DNA of 64,000 nt, from the NCBI RefSeq assembly GCF_000423705.1, contig NZ_AUIM01000004.1:434001-498000 (forward strand), given 5' to 3'. Position numbers and translations under genes: made by a program. This DNA comes from Stappia stellulata DSM 5886. GTDB taxonomy: Bacteria > Pseudomonadota > Alphaproteobacteria > Rhizobiales > Stappiaceae. Under the pieces are notes generated by a model, which saw nothing but the letters and a program-made list of their open reading frames with translations, made no database searches and had not been told where the DNA came from. Every line of letters starts with the position of its first letter. Position 1 is the stretch's first letter. Below, one piece after another: positions 31,277 through 41,567 of the stretch.

Positions 31277-32734
31277 ATGTCAGATAAACAAAAGGCAGTT
31301 GTCATGAGCGCCCCCGTGGTCACGCGTTTCGCCCCCTCGCCCACCGGTTTCCTTCATATCGGCGGCGCAAGAACCGCACTCTTCAACTGGCTCTACGCCA
31401 AGCGCTTCGGCGGCAGGATGCTGCTGCGCATCGAGGATACGGACCGCAGCCGCAGCACGGATGCCGCGATCGACGCCATCCTCGACGGTCTGACCTGGCT
31501 GGGGCTGGACTGGGACGGAGAGCCGATTTCCCAGTATGCGCGCGCCGACCGCCACCGGGCGGTGGCGAAAGCCCTGATCGACGCCGGACAGGCGTATCCC
31601 TGCTACGCCTCCCAGGAAGAACTGGCCGAAATGCGCGAGACCGCCCGCGCGGAAGGCCGCCCGCCGCGCTACGACGGACGCTGGCGCGACCGCGACCCGT
31701 CCGAGGCCCCCGCTGACGTGAAGCCTGTCGTCCGCCTCAAGGCCCCGCTCGACGGCGAGACGGTGATTGACGACAAAGTGCAGGGCCGCGTCGTCTTCAA
31801 CAACAAAGAGCTCGACGATCTCGTCCTGCTGCGCTCCGACGGGTCCCCGACCTACATGCTCGCCGTCGTGGTGGACGATCACGACATGGGGGTCACCCAT
31901 ATCGTGCGCGGCGACGATCACCTGACCAATGCGGCCCGCCAGACCCTGATCTACAAGGCGATGGGCTGGGACGTGCCGACGATGGCGCATATTCCGCTCA
32001 TTCACGGCCCGGACGGCGCCAAACTTTCCAAGCGCCACGGCGCGCTTGGCGCGGAAGCCTATCGCGCGATGGGCTATCTTCCGGCAGCGATGCGCAATTA
32101 TCTCGCACGGCTCGGCTGGAGCCATGGCGACGAGGAGATCTTCCCGACCGAACAATTGATCGAGTGGTTCGACCTCGACGCGATCGGAAAGTCGGCCTCC
32201 CGGTTCGACATGCAAAAACTGCAGAATCTCAACGGTCACTACATGCGCGCCCAGACAAGCGAGGAACTGATGCGCGACTTCGTGGCATTCCTGCCTCATG
32301 CCGAAGGCGGACAGGCCGTCCAGGCCTGGCTGTCCGACAGCACACACGAAAAAATGTTCCGCGCCGCCCTTCCGGGCCTGAAGGAGCGCGCCAAGACCCT
32401 GGTCGAGCTGCTGGAAAGCGCGGAGTATCTGTGGGCCAGCCGCCCGCTTGAACTCGACGAAAAGGCGGAAAAGCTCCTGGCCGCAGAAGGCGCGCGCGCC
32501 GCGCTCGCCGGTCTTCATGAACGGCTTGCCGCGCTCGAGACATGGAACGCGGAAACCACGGAAGCTGCCGTACGCGCCTATGCCGAAGACGCCGATCTCA
32601 AGCTTGGAAAAGCGGCGCAACCGCTGCGCGCCGCACTCACCGGCAAGGGAACCTCGCCCGGGATTTTCGATGTGCTTGATGTGCTTGGACGCGAGGAATC
32701 GCTTGCGCGCATTAACGATCAGGCCGTGTCGTGA
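31277..32734 (+). CDS. gltX: Glutamate--tRNA ligase
   Basis: A class I aminoacyl-tRNA synthetase of about 485 residues that charges tRNA-Glu (and possibly tRNA-Gln, as alphaproteobacteria commonly use the amidotransferase route). The HIGH-type motif is [19 protein letters not shown] and the KMSKS-type motif is [12 protein letters not shown]. The start is ambiguous: ATG 31277 ([10 protein letters not shown]) or ATG 31304 (MSAPVVTRF), the latter giving 476 residues, closer to the usual length. The long upstream frame is an artefact of high GC. Citrate synthase follows after 215 bases. Confidence 0.95.
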   Translation: MSDKQKAVVMSAPVVTRFAPSPTGFLHIGGARTALFNWLYAKRFGGRMLLRIEDTDRSRSTDAAIDAILDGLTWLGLDWDGEPISQYARADRHRAVAKALIDAGQAYPCYASQEELAEMRETARAEGRPPRYDGRWRDRDPSEAPADVKPVVRLKAPLDGETVIDDKVQGRVVFNNKELDDLVLLRSDGSPTYMLAVVVDDHDMGVTHIVRGDDHLTNAARQTLIYKAMGWDVPTMAHIPLIHGPDGAKLSKRHGALGAEAYRAMGYLPAAMRNYLARLGWSHGDEEIFPTEQLIEWFDLDAIGKSASRFDMQKLQNLNGHYMRAQTSEELMRDFVAFLPHAEGGQAVQAWLSDSTHEKMFRAALPGLKERAKTLVELLESAEYLWASRPLELDEKAEKLLAAEGARAALAGLHERLAALETWNAETTEAAVRAYAEDADLKLGKAAQPLRAALTGKGTSPGIFDVLDVLGREESLARINDQAVS

Positions 32735-32949
32735 GGCCAGCCCTCAACCCGGCGCACCTGCCGCAGGGGAAAGGTGAACGGCGCGTCACTCTATGACCAA
32801 AGCGGTAAGGGTGTGCGCTTGCGAGGACCTTACAAATGGGATACCCAACAATCGACTTTTCCTCCCGCCAAGCATGGCCGGCCGGTTTCCTGCCTCTCTC
32901 GAGACGCGGCCACGCAGCAACGGCGCATTCTTACCAGGGGGTAGCCTGA

Positions 32950-34242
32950 ATGACTGATACAAATGCCAAGCTGACAATTGGCGACAAGTCGTGGGACCTG
33001 AAGGTCCGCCCGGGAAGCGTCGGCCCGAACGTAGTCGACATTGCGTCCCTGTACAGCCAGACGGGATGTTTCACGTACGACCCGGGCTTCACGTCCACCG
33101 CGTCGTGTGAATCGGGCATCACCTATATCGATGGCGACGAAGGCACGCTGCTGTACCGCGGCTATCCGATCGAGCAGCTTGCCGAACATGGCGACTTTCT
33201 CGAGAGCTGCTACCTTCTGCTTTACGGCGAATTGCCGACGAAGGCGCAGAAGGACGACTTCGTGAATCGCGTGACCTACCACACGATGATCCACGAGCAG
33301 ATGAGCCGCTTCTTCACCGGCTTCCGTCGCGATGCGCATCCGATGGCGATCATGGTCGGCACGGTCGGCGCACTTTCCGCCTTCTATCACGACAGCACGG
33401 ACATCTCCGATCCGCACCAGCGGATGGTGGCGTCGCTTCGCATGATCGCGAAAATGCCGACGATCGCGGCAATGGCCTACAAGTACCATGTCGGCCAGCC
33501 CTTCGTGTATCCGCGCAACGATCTCGACTATGCGGCGAACTTCCTGCACATGTGTTTCGCCGTGCCTTGCGAGGAATACAAGGTGAACCCGGTGCTCGCA
33601 CGTGCGATGGACCGGATCTTCATCCTGCATGCAGACCACGAGCAGAACGCCTCCACCTCCACCGTGCGTCTGGCGGGCTCCTCGGGCGCAAACCCCTTCG
33701 CCTGCATCGCAGCCGGCATCGCCTGCCTCTGGGGCCCGGCCCACGGCGGCGCCAACGAAGCCGCGCTCAACATGCTGGCCGAGATCGGCTCGGTCGACCG
33801 GATCCCGGAGTACATCGCCCGCGCCAAGGACAAGAACGATCCGTTCCGTCTGATGGGCTTCGGTCACCGGGTCTACAAGAACTACGATCCGCGCGCCCGT
33901 ATCATGCAGAAGACGACGCATGAGGTTCTGGCGGAGCTTGGCATGCGCGACGATCCGCTTCTGGACGTTGCCATGGAGCTGGAGCGTATCGCGCTGAGCG
34001 ACGAGTATTTCGTCGAGAAGAAGCTCTACCCGAACATCGACTTCTATTCCGGCATCACGCTGCGCGCTCTGGGGTTCCCGACCACCATGTTCACGGTGCT
34101 CTTTGCACTGGCGCGCACGGTCGGCTGGATCGCGCAGTGGAAGGAAATGGTCGAGGATCCGTCGCAGAAGATCGGCCGTCCGCGCCAGCTCTACACCGGT
34201 GCGGCGCCGCGCGACTATGTGCCGATCCCGCAGCGTCGCTGA
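32950..34242 (+). CDS. gltA: Citrate synthase
   Basis: A 430-residue type II (hexameric, Gram-negative) citrate synthase that condenses acetyl-CoA and oxaloacetate. The active-site His blocks are [17 protein letters not shown] and [18 protein letters not shown]. The Asp region is [19 protein letters not shown]. The N-terminal extra domain of the type II form is present ([20 protein letters not shown]). The ATG at 32950 follows a purine-rich AGGGGG. It has its own strong terminator. Confidence 0.98.
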   Translation: MTDTNAKLTIGDKSWDLKVRPGSVGPNVVDIASLYSQTGCFTYDPGFTSTASCESGITYIDGDEGTLLYRGYPIEQLAEHGDFLESCYLLLYGELPTKAQKDDFVNRVTYHTMIHEQMSRFFTGFRRDAHPMAIMVGTVGALSAFYHDSTDISDPHQRMVASLRMIAKMPTIAAMAYKYHVGQPFVYPRNDLDYAANFLHMCFAVPCEEYKVNPVLARAMDRIFILHADHEQNASTSTVRLAGSSGANPFACIAAGIACLWGPAHGGANEAALNMLAEIGSVDRIPEYIARAKDKNDPFRLMGFGHRVYKNYDPRARIMQKTTHEVLAELGMRDDPLLDVAMELERIALSDEYFVEKKLYPNIDFYSGITLRALGFPTTMFTVLFALARTVGWIAQWKEMVEDPSQKIGRPRQLYTGAAPRDYVPIPQRR

Positions 34243-34275
34243 TCGCGCGATCAGGCTTCGCCAAAACGAAAACAG

Positions 34276-34302
34276 AGGCCGCCCTTCGGGGCGGCCTTTT
34301 TT
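34276..34302 (+). terminator. Rho-independent terminator of gltA
   Basis: Perfect 9-bp stem AGGCCGCCC / GGGCGGCCT capped by a TTCG tetraloop and followed by TTTTT. Lies 33 bases after the gltA stop. Confidence 0.92.
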
Positions 34303-34461
34303 CGTGCTTTCACCATGGTGACATTGAAAGGTTCCGGTCGGCGACCCGCTTGCCCCGCACCCGCAAATGGGCGATTGGCCGCCTTGCGATGTTGTCCGCG
34401 CCGGCGGCTGCCTCCCATCTTCGGCGCGAGGGAGAAGGCTGCCCCGCATACAGGCAGACAA

Positions 34462-35676
34462 TCAGGGGCGGGATCTCGTTGCACGCCCTGCTGCCGCAAC
34501 CTCAAGAACGATACGCGCCGCCTCTCCCGCCTGGCTCCTGCCCTCTCCCAGCTGCATTTCCGCGTCGAGGCGACGGAAGGCATCGACCTGCGCCGCGCGC
34601 TCCGGCGAAAGACGCAGAAGCGGTTCCAGCGTCGCGGCAAGGGCATCCGGAGATGCGCCGTCATCCAGGAATTCCGGCACCACGTTCTCCCCAAGGATGA
34701 TGTTCGGCAACACCATAGATGTAACGGTCGCAATCGGAATAAAACGATTCAAGTCCTTGATCCGACGGTAGAACCAATCGAGGCGGTAGGCGACCGCCAT
34801 AGGCACACCGGCAATCGCAAGTTCAAGTGTGACGGTTCCGGACGCAGCAAGCGCTGCATGCGCACGGCGAAACGCGGCAAATTTCTCCGCCTCCCCGCTC
34901 ACGATTTGCGGCTTTACCGGCCAGTTGGCCGTTTCCTCGGCAATGCGCTCACGGAGATGCGGGACTGCCGGCAGCACGACTTCAATGTCGGGAACGGCGT
35001 CCTTGAGGATTGCCATCGCAGCTCCGAAGTCGGCAAGAAGCCGGCTGATTTCACTGCGCCTGCTGCCTGGAAGCACCAGAAGAACCGGAGCCCCGTTCCC
35101 GGCGAGCGGCGCACGTTCGCCCGCCGCAGGCCGCAGCCTGTCGATGCGCTCGATCAACGGATGGCCGACGTAGGTGGTCGCCGGCCCGCCGAGCTTTTCA
35201 TGCACCTCAGGCTCGAACGGAAGAATGGCAAGGAGATGGTCCACATAGGCCGACATGCGACGGGCCCGCCCCGGCCGCCACGCCCAGACGGATGGCGAGA
35301 CGTAATCGACAACCGGGATATGCGGCGCGCGCTTGCGAACCCGCTTCGCGACGTTGTGGGTAAAATCCGGGCTGTCGATAATGACGACGATATCCGGATT
35401 GCGGTTCACGATGTCATCGACGGTCTGATAGACACGTTTGACGATCAGCGGAAGGCGCGACAGAACTGCGGACAATCCCATCACCGCGATGTCTTCGATG
35501 GGAAAGAGAGATGTGACGCCTTGCGCACTCATGCGCTCTCCGCCCACGCCCAGGAAGCGGATCTGCTGTGGGGCCTGCGCCGTGAGGGCCTCGATCAGGC
35601 CGGCGCCGAGCTGGTCGCCCGATTCCTCCCCGACCACAAGATAGACTGACAGCGGCGTCTCCGGCTGGTCGTTCAT
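34462..35676 (-). CDS. lpxB: Lipid-A-disaccharide synthase
   Basis: A 404-residue GT19 glycosyltransferase joining UDP-2,3-diacylglucosamine and lipid X at the inner membrane. Visible blocks are VVGEESGDQLGAGLIEAL, FLGVGGERMSAQG, IDSPDFTHNVAKRVRK, YVSPSVWAWRPGRARRM, FEPEVHEKLGGPATTYVGHP and VLPGSRRSEISRL. It overlaps lpxI by 4 bases and is last in the lpxD-fabZ-lpxA-lpxI-lpxB series. About 160 bases separate it from the convergent gltA terminator. Confidence 0.96.
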   Translation of the reverse strand: MNDQPETPLSVYLVVGEESGDQLGAGLIEALTAQAPQQIRFLGVGGERMSAQGVTSLFPIEDIAVMGLSAVLSRLPLIVKRVYQTVDDIVNRNPDIVVIIDSPDFTHNVAKRVRKRAPHIPVVDYVSPSVWAWRPGRARRMSAYVDHLLAILPFEPEVHEKLGGPATTYVGHPLIERIDRLRPAAGERAPLAGNGAPVLLVLPGSRRSEISRLLADFGAAMAILKDAVPDIEVVLPAVPHLRERIAEETANWPVKPQIVSGEAEKFAAFRRAHAALAASGTVTLELAIAGVPMAVAYRLDWFYRRIKDLNRFIPIATVTSMVLPNIILGENVVPEFLDDGASPDALAATLEPLLRLSPERAAQVDAFRRLDAEMQLGEGRSQAGEAARIVLEVAAAGRATRSRP

Positions 35677-36572
35677 TTCGCGGCCTCGCGCGGTTCATGC
35701 GCTTCTTCAAGCGGGTCGATCCCCCAAAGCGATATCGAGTTTTCCCGCGCAAGCGCTTCCGTTCGCGCCCTTTCGGCGATCAGCACCCGACCGGCCTCGA
35801 TGCCGATGCCCGACAGGCCGGCATTCGCGGCCGCCCGCACCGTCTCCGGACCGACTGTCGGAAGGTCCACCCGCATGTCCTGACCGGGTTTCGCGCATTT
35901 CACGAGCACACCGCCCCGGCCCTTGACCCGCCCGCGCTCCCGCACCGCGCGGCACCGCTCGAGCATGGCATCCGTGCCTTCGGCGCCCTCAACCGCGATC
36001 ACCCGCCCCGCAACACTCACCGCCGCCTGTCCGATATCCAACCGACCGAGCGCAATAACGGCTTCGCGGGCAAGCTTGAGGTCGAGAGCGGCAGCTGCAC
36101 CCGGATCCTTGCCGACGATGGTTCCGGACCGGGCCAGCAGCCCCGGCGCCACTTCATGAGCGCCGATCACGCGAAACCCTTCATCCTCGAACAACCGGAT
36201 GATTTTTTTCAAAATGGAATCGTCGCCGCCGGCAAGCGAGGCGACAATCTTTGGCAGGCGCCGCATCGTGCCCAGGTCGCCGACGATCTCACGCAGCTCC
36301 GGACGTCGCGTGACACTGCCGATCATCACGATTTCACGGCACCCCTCGCGCTCCAGAAGCGTCGCAAGCTTGCCGATCTGGCCCCAGCCGAGATAGGCCG
36401 GATTGTAGGCATCGACGCCTGTGTCAGCCTCGCCCTTGATGGCGACGGCGACCACCCGCCGACCGCTCTCCACAACCGACGCGATAACCTCTACCGGCAA
36501 GCGACCGCCCCCGCAGATGACCGCGACAGGAAGCGGGAGTGCCCCCGATGCGGGCCGCTCGCCCATGGTCAT
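35673..36572 (-). CDS. lpxI: UDP-2,3-diacylglucosamine diphosphatase LpxI
   Basis: A 299-residue LpxI (DUF1009) protein. It hydrolyses UDP-2,3-diacylglucosamine to lipid X, taking the place of LpxH in alphaproteobacteria. The N-terminal Rossmann-like part has VICGGGRLPVEVI and the C-terminal part has GRGGVLVKCAKPGQDMRVDLPTVG with the conserved Asp. The position between lpxA and lpxB is the standard one. The start is MTMGER at 36572, or MGER six bases later; it overlaps lpxB by ATGA. Confidence 0.93.
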   Translation of the reverse strand: MTMGERPASGALPLPVAVICGGGRLPVEVIASVVESGRRVVAVAIKGEADTGVDAYNPAYLGWGQIGKLATLLEREGCREIVMIGSVTRRPELREIVGDLGTMRRLPKIVASLAGGDDSILKKIIRLFEDEGFRVIGAHEVAPGLLARSGTIVGKDPGAAAALDLKLAREAVIALGRLDIGQAAVSVAGRVIAVEGAEGTDAMLERCRAVRERGRVKGRGGVLVKCAKPGQDMRVDLPTVGPETVRAAANAGLSGIGIEAGRVLIAERARTEALARENSISLWGIDPLEEAHEPREAAK

Positions 36573-36578
36573 GACCGC

Positions 36579-37379
36579 CTATCCGTCGCTTCTCGGTGTG
36601 CAGAACCGCCGTTCAGGTTCGGCCAGAATGAAGTCGGTCACCCGCAGCACCAGCGCACGATCTGCATGGGCTTCAGCAATCTTTTCGGCCCTCTGTCGCA
36701 AGGTGCCGTTGCTGTCTTCGAACAGCGCCTTGAAGGCGCTGCGCAGGGCATGGATTTCCTCGCGGGCAAATCCGTGGCGCTTCAAACCGACCAGATTGAG
36801 ACCATTGAGCCGCGCCCGGTTGCCCATCACCATGCCGAAGGGGATGAGATCGTTCTCCAGCCCGGCGAGCCCCCCGACAAAGGCGTTGTCGCCAACGCGC
36901 GTGAACTGGATGACGGCTGCCCCGCCTCCCATGATCACATTGTCACCGACGCTTACATGCCCGGCAATCATCACGTTGTTGGACAGAATGATGCCGTTTC
37001 CAAGTCGCGAATCGTGACCGACATGCGAATTGGCGAGGAAGGCACAGCGATCACCGATCACGGTTTCCAGACCGCCGCCCTCGGTCCCGGGATTGATCGT
37101 CACGCCCTCGCGCATGACGCAATCCGATCCGATGGTCAGCGTCGCAGCTTCCCCCCGGTATTTCAGATCCTGCGCCTGATGTCCGATCGAGGCGAAGGGG
37201 AACACCGTGCTGCGCGCGCCGATGCGTGTACGCCCGGCCACGACAGCATGCGACTTGAGCTCCACGCCCTCGCCCAGCACAACATCGGGTCCGACATGAC
37301 AGAACGGTCCGATGCAGACACCGTCCCCCAGTTGTGCGCCATCCTCGACGACGGCCGATGCGTGAATGCTTGCTGTCAT
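36579..37379 (-). CDS. lpxA: UDP-N-acetylglucosamine acyltransferase
   Basis: A 266-residue left-handed beta-helix acyltransferase that puts the first 3-hydroxyacyl chain on UDP-GlcNAc. The hexapeptide repeats run from residue 4 (IHASAVVEDGAQLGDGVCIG) to about 190. The catalytic His is in ANSHVGHDSRLGNG and the C-terminal helical domain follows GLKRHGFAREEIHALRSAFK. MTASIHASA at 37379 is the correct start; the longer upstream frame is shadow sequence. lpxI follows 6 bases after its stop. Confidence 0.97.
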   Translation of the reverse strand: MTASIHASAVVEDGAQLGDGVCIGPFCHVGPDVVLGEGVELKSHAVVAGRTRIGARSTVFPFASIGHQAQDLKYRGEAATLTIGSDCVMREGVTINPGTEGGGLETVIGDRCAFLANSHVGHDSRLGNGIILSNNVMIAGHVSVGDNVIMGGGAAVIQFTRVGDNAFVGGLAGLENDLIPFGMVMGNRARLNGLNLVGLKRHGFAREEIHALRSAFKALFEDSNGTLRQRAEKIAEAHADRALVLRVTDFILAEPERRFCTPRSDG

Positions 37380-37390
37380 GAATGTCTGCC

Positions 37391-37858
37391 TTACGCGCCG
37401 TCCACGAGCATCGCGCTGATCTCGGCTTCGGCAACCTTGGTGCCATCGACCGTCGCAATGCCTTCGAACTTCCAGATGTTCGTCCGGTTGCGGATCTTGC
37501 GCATCTCGAAGCGCACCTGATCCCCCGGAAGGACGGGCTTGCGGAACTTCGCCTTGTCGATGGTCATGAAGTAGACCAGCTTGGGGCTCCCCGACTGGCC
37601 GCGTGAATGAACGCAAATGGCGCCTGCGGTCTGTGCCATACCCTCGATCAGAAGCACCCCCGGCATGACCGGCTGGCCGGGAAAATGCCCCATGAAGTGG
37701 GGTTCGTTCGCCGTTACGTTCTTGATGCCCACGGCGCTGTTATCGCCGTCGATGTCGATGATCCGGTCGACCATCAGGAACGGATAACGGTGCGGCAGAA
37801 GCTCCATGATCCGCATGATATCGGCGCTGTCGAGTGTGTTTTTGTCGCCTTCGCTCAT
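37391..37858 (-). CDS. fabZ: 3-hydroxyacyl-[acyl-carrier-protein] dehydratase FabZ
   Basis: A 155-residue hot-dog fold dehydratase for fatty acid synthesis. It shows [16 protein letters not shown], the catalytic His in [18 protein letters not shown] and the catalytic Glu in [12 protein letters not shown]. It sits between lpxD and lpxA as in most Gram-negatives, balancing 3-hydroxyacyl-ACP use between phospholipids and lipid A. Confidence 0.97.
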   Translation of the reverse strand: MSEGDKNTLDSADIMRIMELLPHRYPFLMVDRIIDIDGDNSAVGIKNVTANEPHFMGHFPGQPVMPGVLLIEGMAQTAGAICVHSRGQSGSPKLVYFMTIDKAKFRKPVLPGDQVRFEMRKIRNRTNIWKFEGIATVDGTKVAEAEISAMLVDGA

Positions 37859-37892
37859 TTCGACGTCCTCAAGATGCCCTTGTCCGACGCGC

Positions 37893-38948
37893 TCAATCCT
37901 TGTCGCGCGTCCCCAGTCCCCGTTCAGCGAGTTTGGCCAGGGTCTTTACCTCACGGAACCAGACCTTGACCGGCTTCGCCGGCACACCACCATAACGCGC
38001 CCCGGCCGGAACATCCGCTTCGACCACGCTCACGGCCGCGATTTGCGCGCCCATGCCGATCGTCACGTGGCCACGGACCCCGGACTGGCCGCCAATCGCA
38101 ACATAGTCCTCAAGCGTCGCACTGCCCGAAATGCCAACCTGGGAAACAATCACACAGTGACGCCCGATTACGACGTTGTGTCCAATCTGGACCTGGTTGT
38201 CGATCTTCGTGCCCTCGCCGATCACCGTATCGCGGTTGGCACCGCGATCCACCGTCGTGTTCGCACCGATCTCGACGTCGTCCTGAACGATCACACGGCC
38301 GATCTGCGGCACCTTGAGATGCCCTCCCGGCCCCATCGCGAAGCCGAAGCCGTCCTGACCGATGCACACACCGGGATGAACGATCACCCGGTCCCCGATC
38401 AAGGCGTGCTGCAAGACAGCGTTCGCTCCGACGGTGCTGTTTCGACCGATCCGGACCCCGGCGCCGACAACCGCATTTGCCTGGATCACGCTGCCGGCAC
38501 CGATCTCGACACCGGGTCCGATGCTGGCGCCAGCCTCGATACACACGCCGTCTTCCAGATCCGCGCTGTCGTCGACGCGCGCGTTCGGGGAAATCCCGCG
38601 GCCGGTCGCATCCATCGCATGCGGGCGCAACGCCGTGGGATAGAGACGCCCGAGCACGATGCCCCAGGCCTTGTAGGGTTCTGCCACAACGATGGCGACA
38701 ACGCCTTCCGGGATCTTCGCCACGTGCCGCTTCGACACCAAGCAAGCCGCAGCACGTGTAACCTCAAGCTCCGCCAGATACTTGGTGTTGTCGAAAAAGA
38801 CGAGATCGCCGCTGGCGGCATCCTCAAGCGGCGCGACGCCGGAAATCGACGTCTCGCCGCCGCCGCCGGGAAGGTCGCCTGCGACCCACGAGGCCACGTC
38901 CGCGACACTGACGGCATCAAAAGGGTCGAAAAAGAAAGGATCGCTCAT
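37893..38948 (-). CDS. lpxD: UDP-3-O-acylglucosamine N-acyltransferase
   Basis: A 351-residue trimeric acyltransferase that adds the N-linked 3-hydroxyacyl chain. The N-terminal uridine-binding domain (about 1-120) is followed by a long hexapeptide-repeat beta-helix ([20 protein letters not shown] onward). The catalytic His is in [12 protein letters not shown]. It lies directly downstream of bamA. Confidence 0.97.
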   Translation of the reverse strand: MSDPFFFDPFDAVSVADVASWVAGDLPGGGGETSISGVAPLEDAASGDLVFFDNTKYLAELEVTRAAACLVSKRHVAKIPEGVVAIVVAEPYKAWGIVLGRLYPTALRPHAMDATGRGISPNARVDDSADLEDGVCIEAGASIGPGVEIGAGSVIQANAVVGAGVRIGRNSTVGANAVLQHALIGDRVIVHPGVCIGQDGFGFAMGPGGHLKVPQIGRVIVQDDVEIGANTTVDRGANRDTVIGEGTKIDNQVQIGHNVVIGRHCVIVSQVGISGSATLEDYVAIGGQSGVRGHVTIGMGAQIAAVSVVEADVPAGARYGGVPAKPVKVWFREVKTLAKLAERGLGTRDKD

Positions 38949-39017
38949 CGGGTCACCACAGCAAAGCCGGCCGCCGAAGATTCGGCGGCCGGATGAAGCA
39001 TCTGCATTGTCAAAGGA

Positions 39018-41387
39018 TCAGAAACGGGTGCCGCCACCGATCCGGAAGAACTGGGTGCGGTCGCCGGTTTCCTTCAGGAGCGGCCAGGCAAAGTCGGCGC
39101 GCAGCGGACCGAAAGGTGACGCCCACTTGACACCAACACCCGCCGAAATCCGGGGAGAGAAGCCGTTCGACAATACCGACGCCCCATTCTGATTTCCGCC
39201 GCATCCATTGGTCGTCTCGACACAGCGTACAATCGCCGGATCCGCATCCCAAACCGCGCCAAAGTCGGTGAACACGGCGCCTGACAGACCAAGCTCCTTG
39301 GGAAGACCGAAGATCGGGAACTCTGCTTCGGCATTTGCATGCACATACCAGCGACCACCGAGCGAATCTCCGGTCAGGCGGTCACGCGGGCCAATGCCCT
39401 GAGGTTCGAAGCCGCGCAACCAATTGTCGCTGTGCTGGAACTGATCGGAGGAGCGCAGGTCACGACCGATGCCCATGATGTTGCCGCCGCCGGCCCGCAG
39501 GATACCGATCACGCCCCACTCGGGAAGCAGTTCCTTGTAGGCACGCGCATCGACGGTGGTCGAAATGTAGCGGCTGTCGCCCCCAAGCCCTGCAAAATCC
39601 TGCCCGAACTTGAAGTAGAAACCGTCACGCGGGTTCATCCGGCTGTCGCGGGTATCCCAGACCAGGGCATAACCGATCGACGACGTCAGATTGCGACCGA
39701 GAGAGGTTTCCAGTCCGTTCGAGTACTGGCGGGTTGGATCCTCGGTCAGCCTCTGATCGAAGATACGGTAGACGAGGTTCAACCGAAGCTCGTCATCCCG
39801 CAGCGGCAGACCGAGACCGATCGAACCACCTGTCGTCTCAAGCTTGTAACGACGGTAATCATTGCGGTCGAAGGACTTGCGATAGGCGTCCAGCGACAGC
39901 GCGATCCGGCGCCCCAGGAAATACGGCTCGGTAAAGGCGAACTCGTAGGACTGGGTCGACGAACCGACACCGACGCGTGCGCTTACGAACTGACCGCGTC
40001 CGAGGAAGTTCTTCTCGCTGATCGTCACATCGCCGATCACGCCGTCCGACGTGGAATAACCGATACCGAAGCCAACCTCACCCGTTGCCTGTTCCTCGAC
40101 ATCGACATTGATGACGATGCGATCGGGCGAGCTGCCGCGCGACGTGGTGATGCGGACATCCTTGAAGAACTGGAGGTCCTTCAGCCGGCGCTCGGCCTTG
40201 TCGAGCAGGACGCGGTTGAAGGCGTCGCCCTCCACCAAGTCGAATTCGCGACGGATGACATACTCGCGTGTCCGGTCGTTTCCGCGAATGTTGATCCGCT
40301 CGATGTAAACACGCGGACCTTCTTCAATGTAGTAGGTCAGCGAAATCGTGCGGTTCTCATAGTCGCGGGTCGCTCGCGGGCGGATCTGTGCAAAGGCATA
40401 GCCCTGCCGCGACACGTCAAGCGTCAGGTCCTCAAGCGTCTTTTCCACCTCAAGCGAGGAATAGGTATCGCCGGAGTCCGTGCGGATCTTGCGACGCAGC
40501 TCTTCCGGATCGACGCTCGACAGCGACGTCTGGAGATCGATGTCGCCATAGGTATACTGCTCACCCTCTTCCACCGTGAAGGTCACGTAGAAGACGTTTT
40601 CCTCGCGGTCGAGATCGGCGACAGCCGACACGATCTGGAAGTCGGCATAGCCGTAGCGATAGTAGAACTGGCGCAGCAGCTCCTGATCGGCATCGAGACG
40701 ATCCGGATCGAAGTTGTCGGTCGTGCGCAGGAAGCTGAGCAGCCCACTCTGGCGCGTGCGGATCACATCGCGCAGACGGCCGTCGCTGAACTTGGTGTTG
40801 CCGATGAAGGTGATGCGCTCGATGCCCGTGCGATCGCCCTCGTTGATCTCGAACACGAGGTCGACACGATTGTTCGACCGGTCGATGATCTTCGGCTCGA
40901 CGGTGGCGCGATAGCGACCGGAGCGGCGATAGGCCTCGAGAATGTTCTGGACGTCGGACTGAACCTTGGCGCTGGTGAGCATGGAGCGCTCTTCCGTGCG
41001 CACGACACCCGTCAGCATCTTGTCGTTCAGACGTTTGTTGCCCTCGAAGGAAATCCGGTTGACCATCGGATTTTCCGTCACGGTCACCACAAGGGAGCTG
41101 CCCTGGCGATTGATCGAAACGTCACCGAAAAGCCCGGTGGCAAAAAGCGTCTTCAGGGATTCATCCACATCGGAGGGACCGTAGGGCCGACCCGGCCGAA
41201 TGGTCAGGTAACTCTCCACCGTGGACGCCTCGACGCGGGAGTTCCCACGCACGACGATGCGGCTGACCGTAGCGGCAGCAGCCTCCACGACACCGATCAC
41301 GGGGAGCGAACCGGTGAGGATCGGCGCGAATCCGCTCAGGATGGCGGCTACCAGGATCGTTCTGGTCAGGTTCTGCAAACACTGCAT
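39018..41387 (-). CDS. bamA: Outer membrane protein assembly factor BamA
   Basis: A 789-residue Omp85 protein that folds beta-barrels into the outer membrane. The N-terminal signal peptide probably ends near VVEAAAA (about residue 36). Five POTRA domains follow, starting with TVSRIVVRGNSRVEASTVES and including the segment VEEGPRVYIERINIRGNDRT. The C-terminal barrel includes GLGLPLRDDELRLN and the lid region RGFEPQGIGPRD, ending in Phe (GGGTRF) as needed for insertion. ATG 41387 gives a proper signal peptide; the frame extends further upstream without one. It lies between rseP and lpxD. Confidence 0.97.
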   Translation of the reverse strand: MQCLQNLTRTILVAAILSGFAPILTGSLPVIGVVEAAAATVSRIVVRGNSRVEASTVESYLTIRPGRPYGPSDVDESLKTLFATGLFGDVSINRQGSSLVVTVTENPMVNRISFEGNKRLNDKMLTGVVRTEERSMLTSAKVQSDVQNILEAYRRSGRYRATVEPKIIDRSNNRVDLVFEINEGDRTGIERITFIGNTKFSDGRLRDVIRTRQSGLLSFLRTTDNFDPDRLDADQELLRQFYYRYGYADFQIVSAVADLDREENVFYVTFTVEEGEQYTYGDIDLQTSLSSVDPEELRRKIRTDSGDTYSSLEVEKTLEDLTLDVSRQGYAFAQIRPRATRDYENRTISLTYYIEEGPRVYIERINIRGNDRTREYVIRREFDLVEGDAFNRVLLDKAERRLKDLQFFKDVRITTSRGSSPDRIVINVDVEEQATGEVGFGIGYSTSDGVIGDVTISEKNFLGRGQFVSARVGVGSSTQSYEFAFTEPYFLGRRIALSLDAYRKSFDRNDYRRYKLETTGGSIGLGLPLRDDELRLNLVYRIFDQRLTEDPTRQYSNGLETSLGRNLTSSIGYALVWDTRDSRMNPRDGFYFKFGQDFAGLGGDSRYISTTVDARAYKELLPEWGVIGILRAGGGNIMGIGRDLRSSDQFQHSDNWLRGFEPQGIGPRDRLTGDSLGGRWYVHANAEAEFPIFGLPKELGLSGAVFTDFGAVWDADPAIVRCVETTNGCGGNQNGASVLSNGFSPRISAGVGVKWASPFGPLRADFAWPLLKETGDRTQFFRIGGGTRF

Positions 41388-41567
41388 AAAGACGCTTCGC
41401 CTTCGGTTTTCCGTCAACCGGCACAAACGAGGGGCGCACCCTCACCGGGACAGTCAGATTCTCTATATCCGTCAGTCGTTTTACAGGCTTTTTCCAACGA
41501 CGCAACCACACATGACCGCGTTTCCGCGTTTCGCGACAAAGCGTTGCACGCGCGACACGCAGTCCAT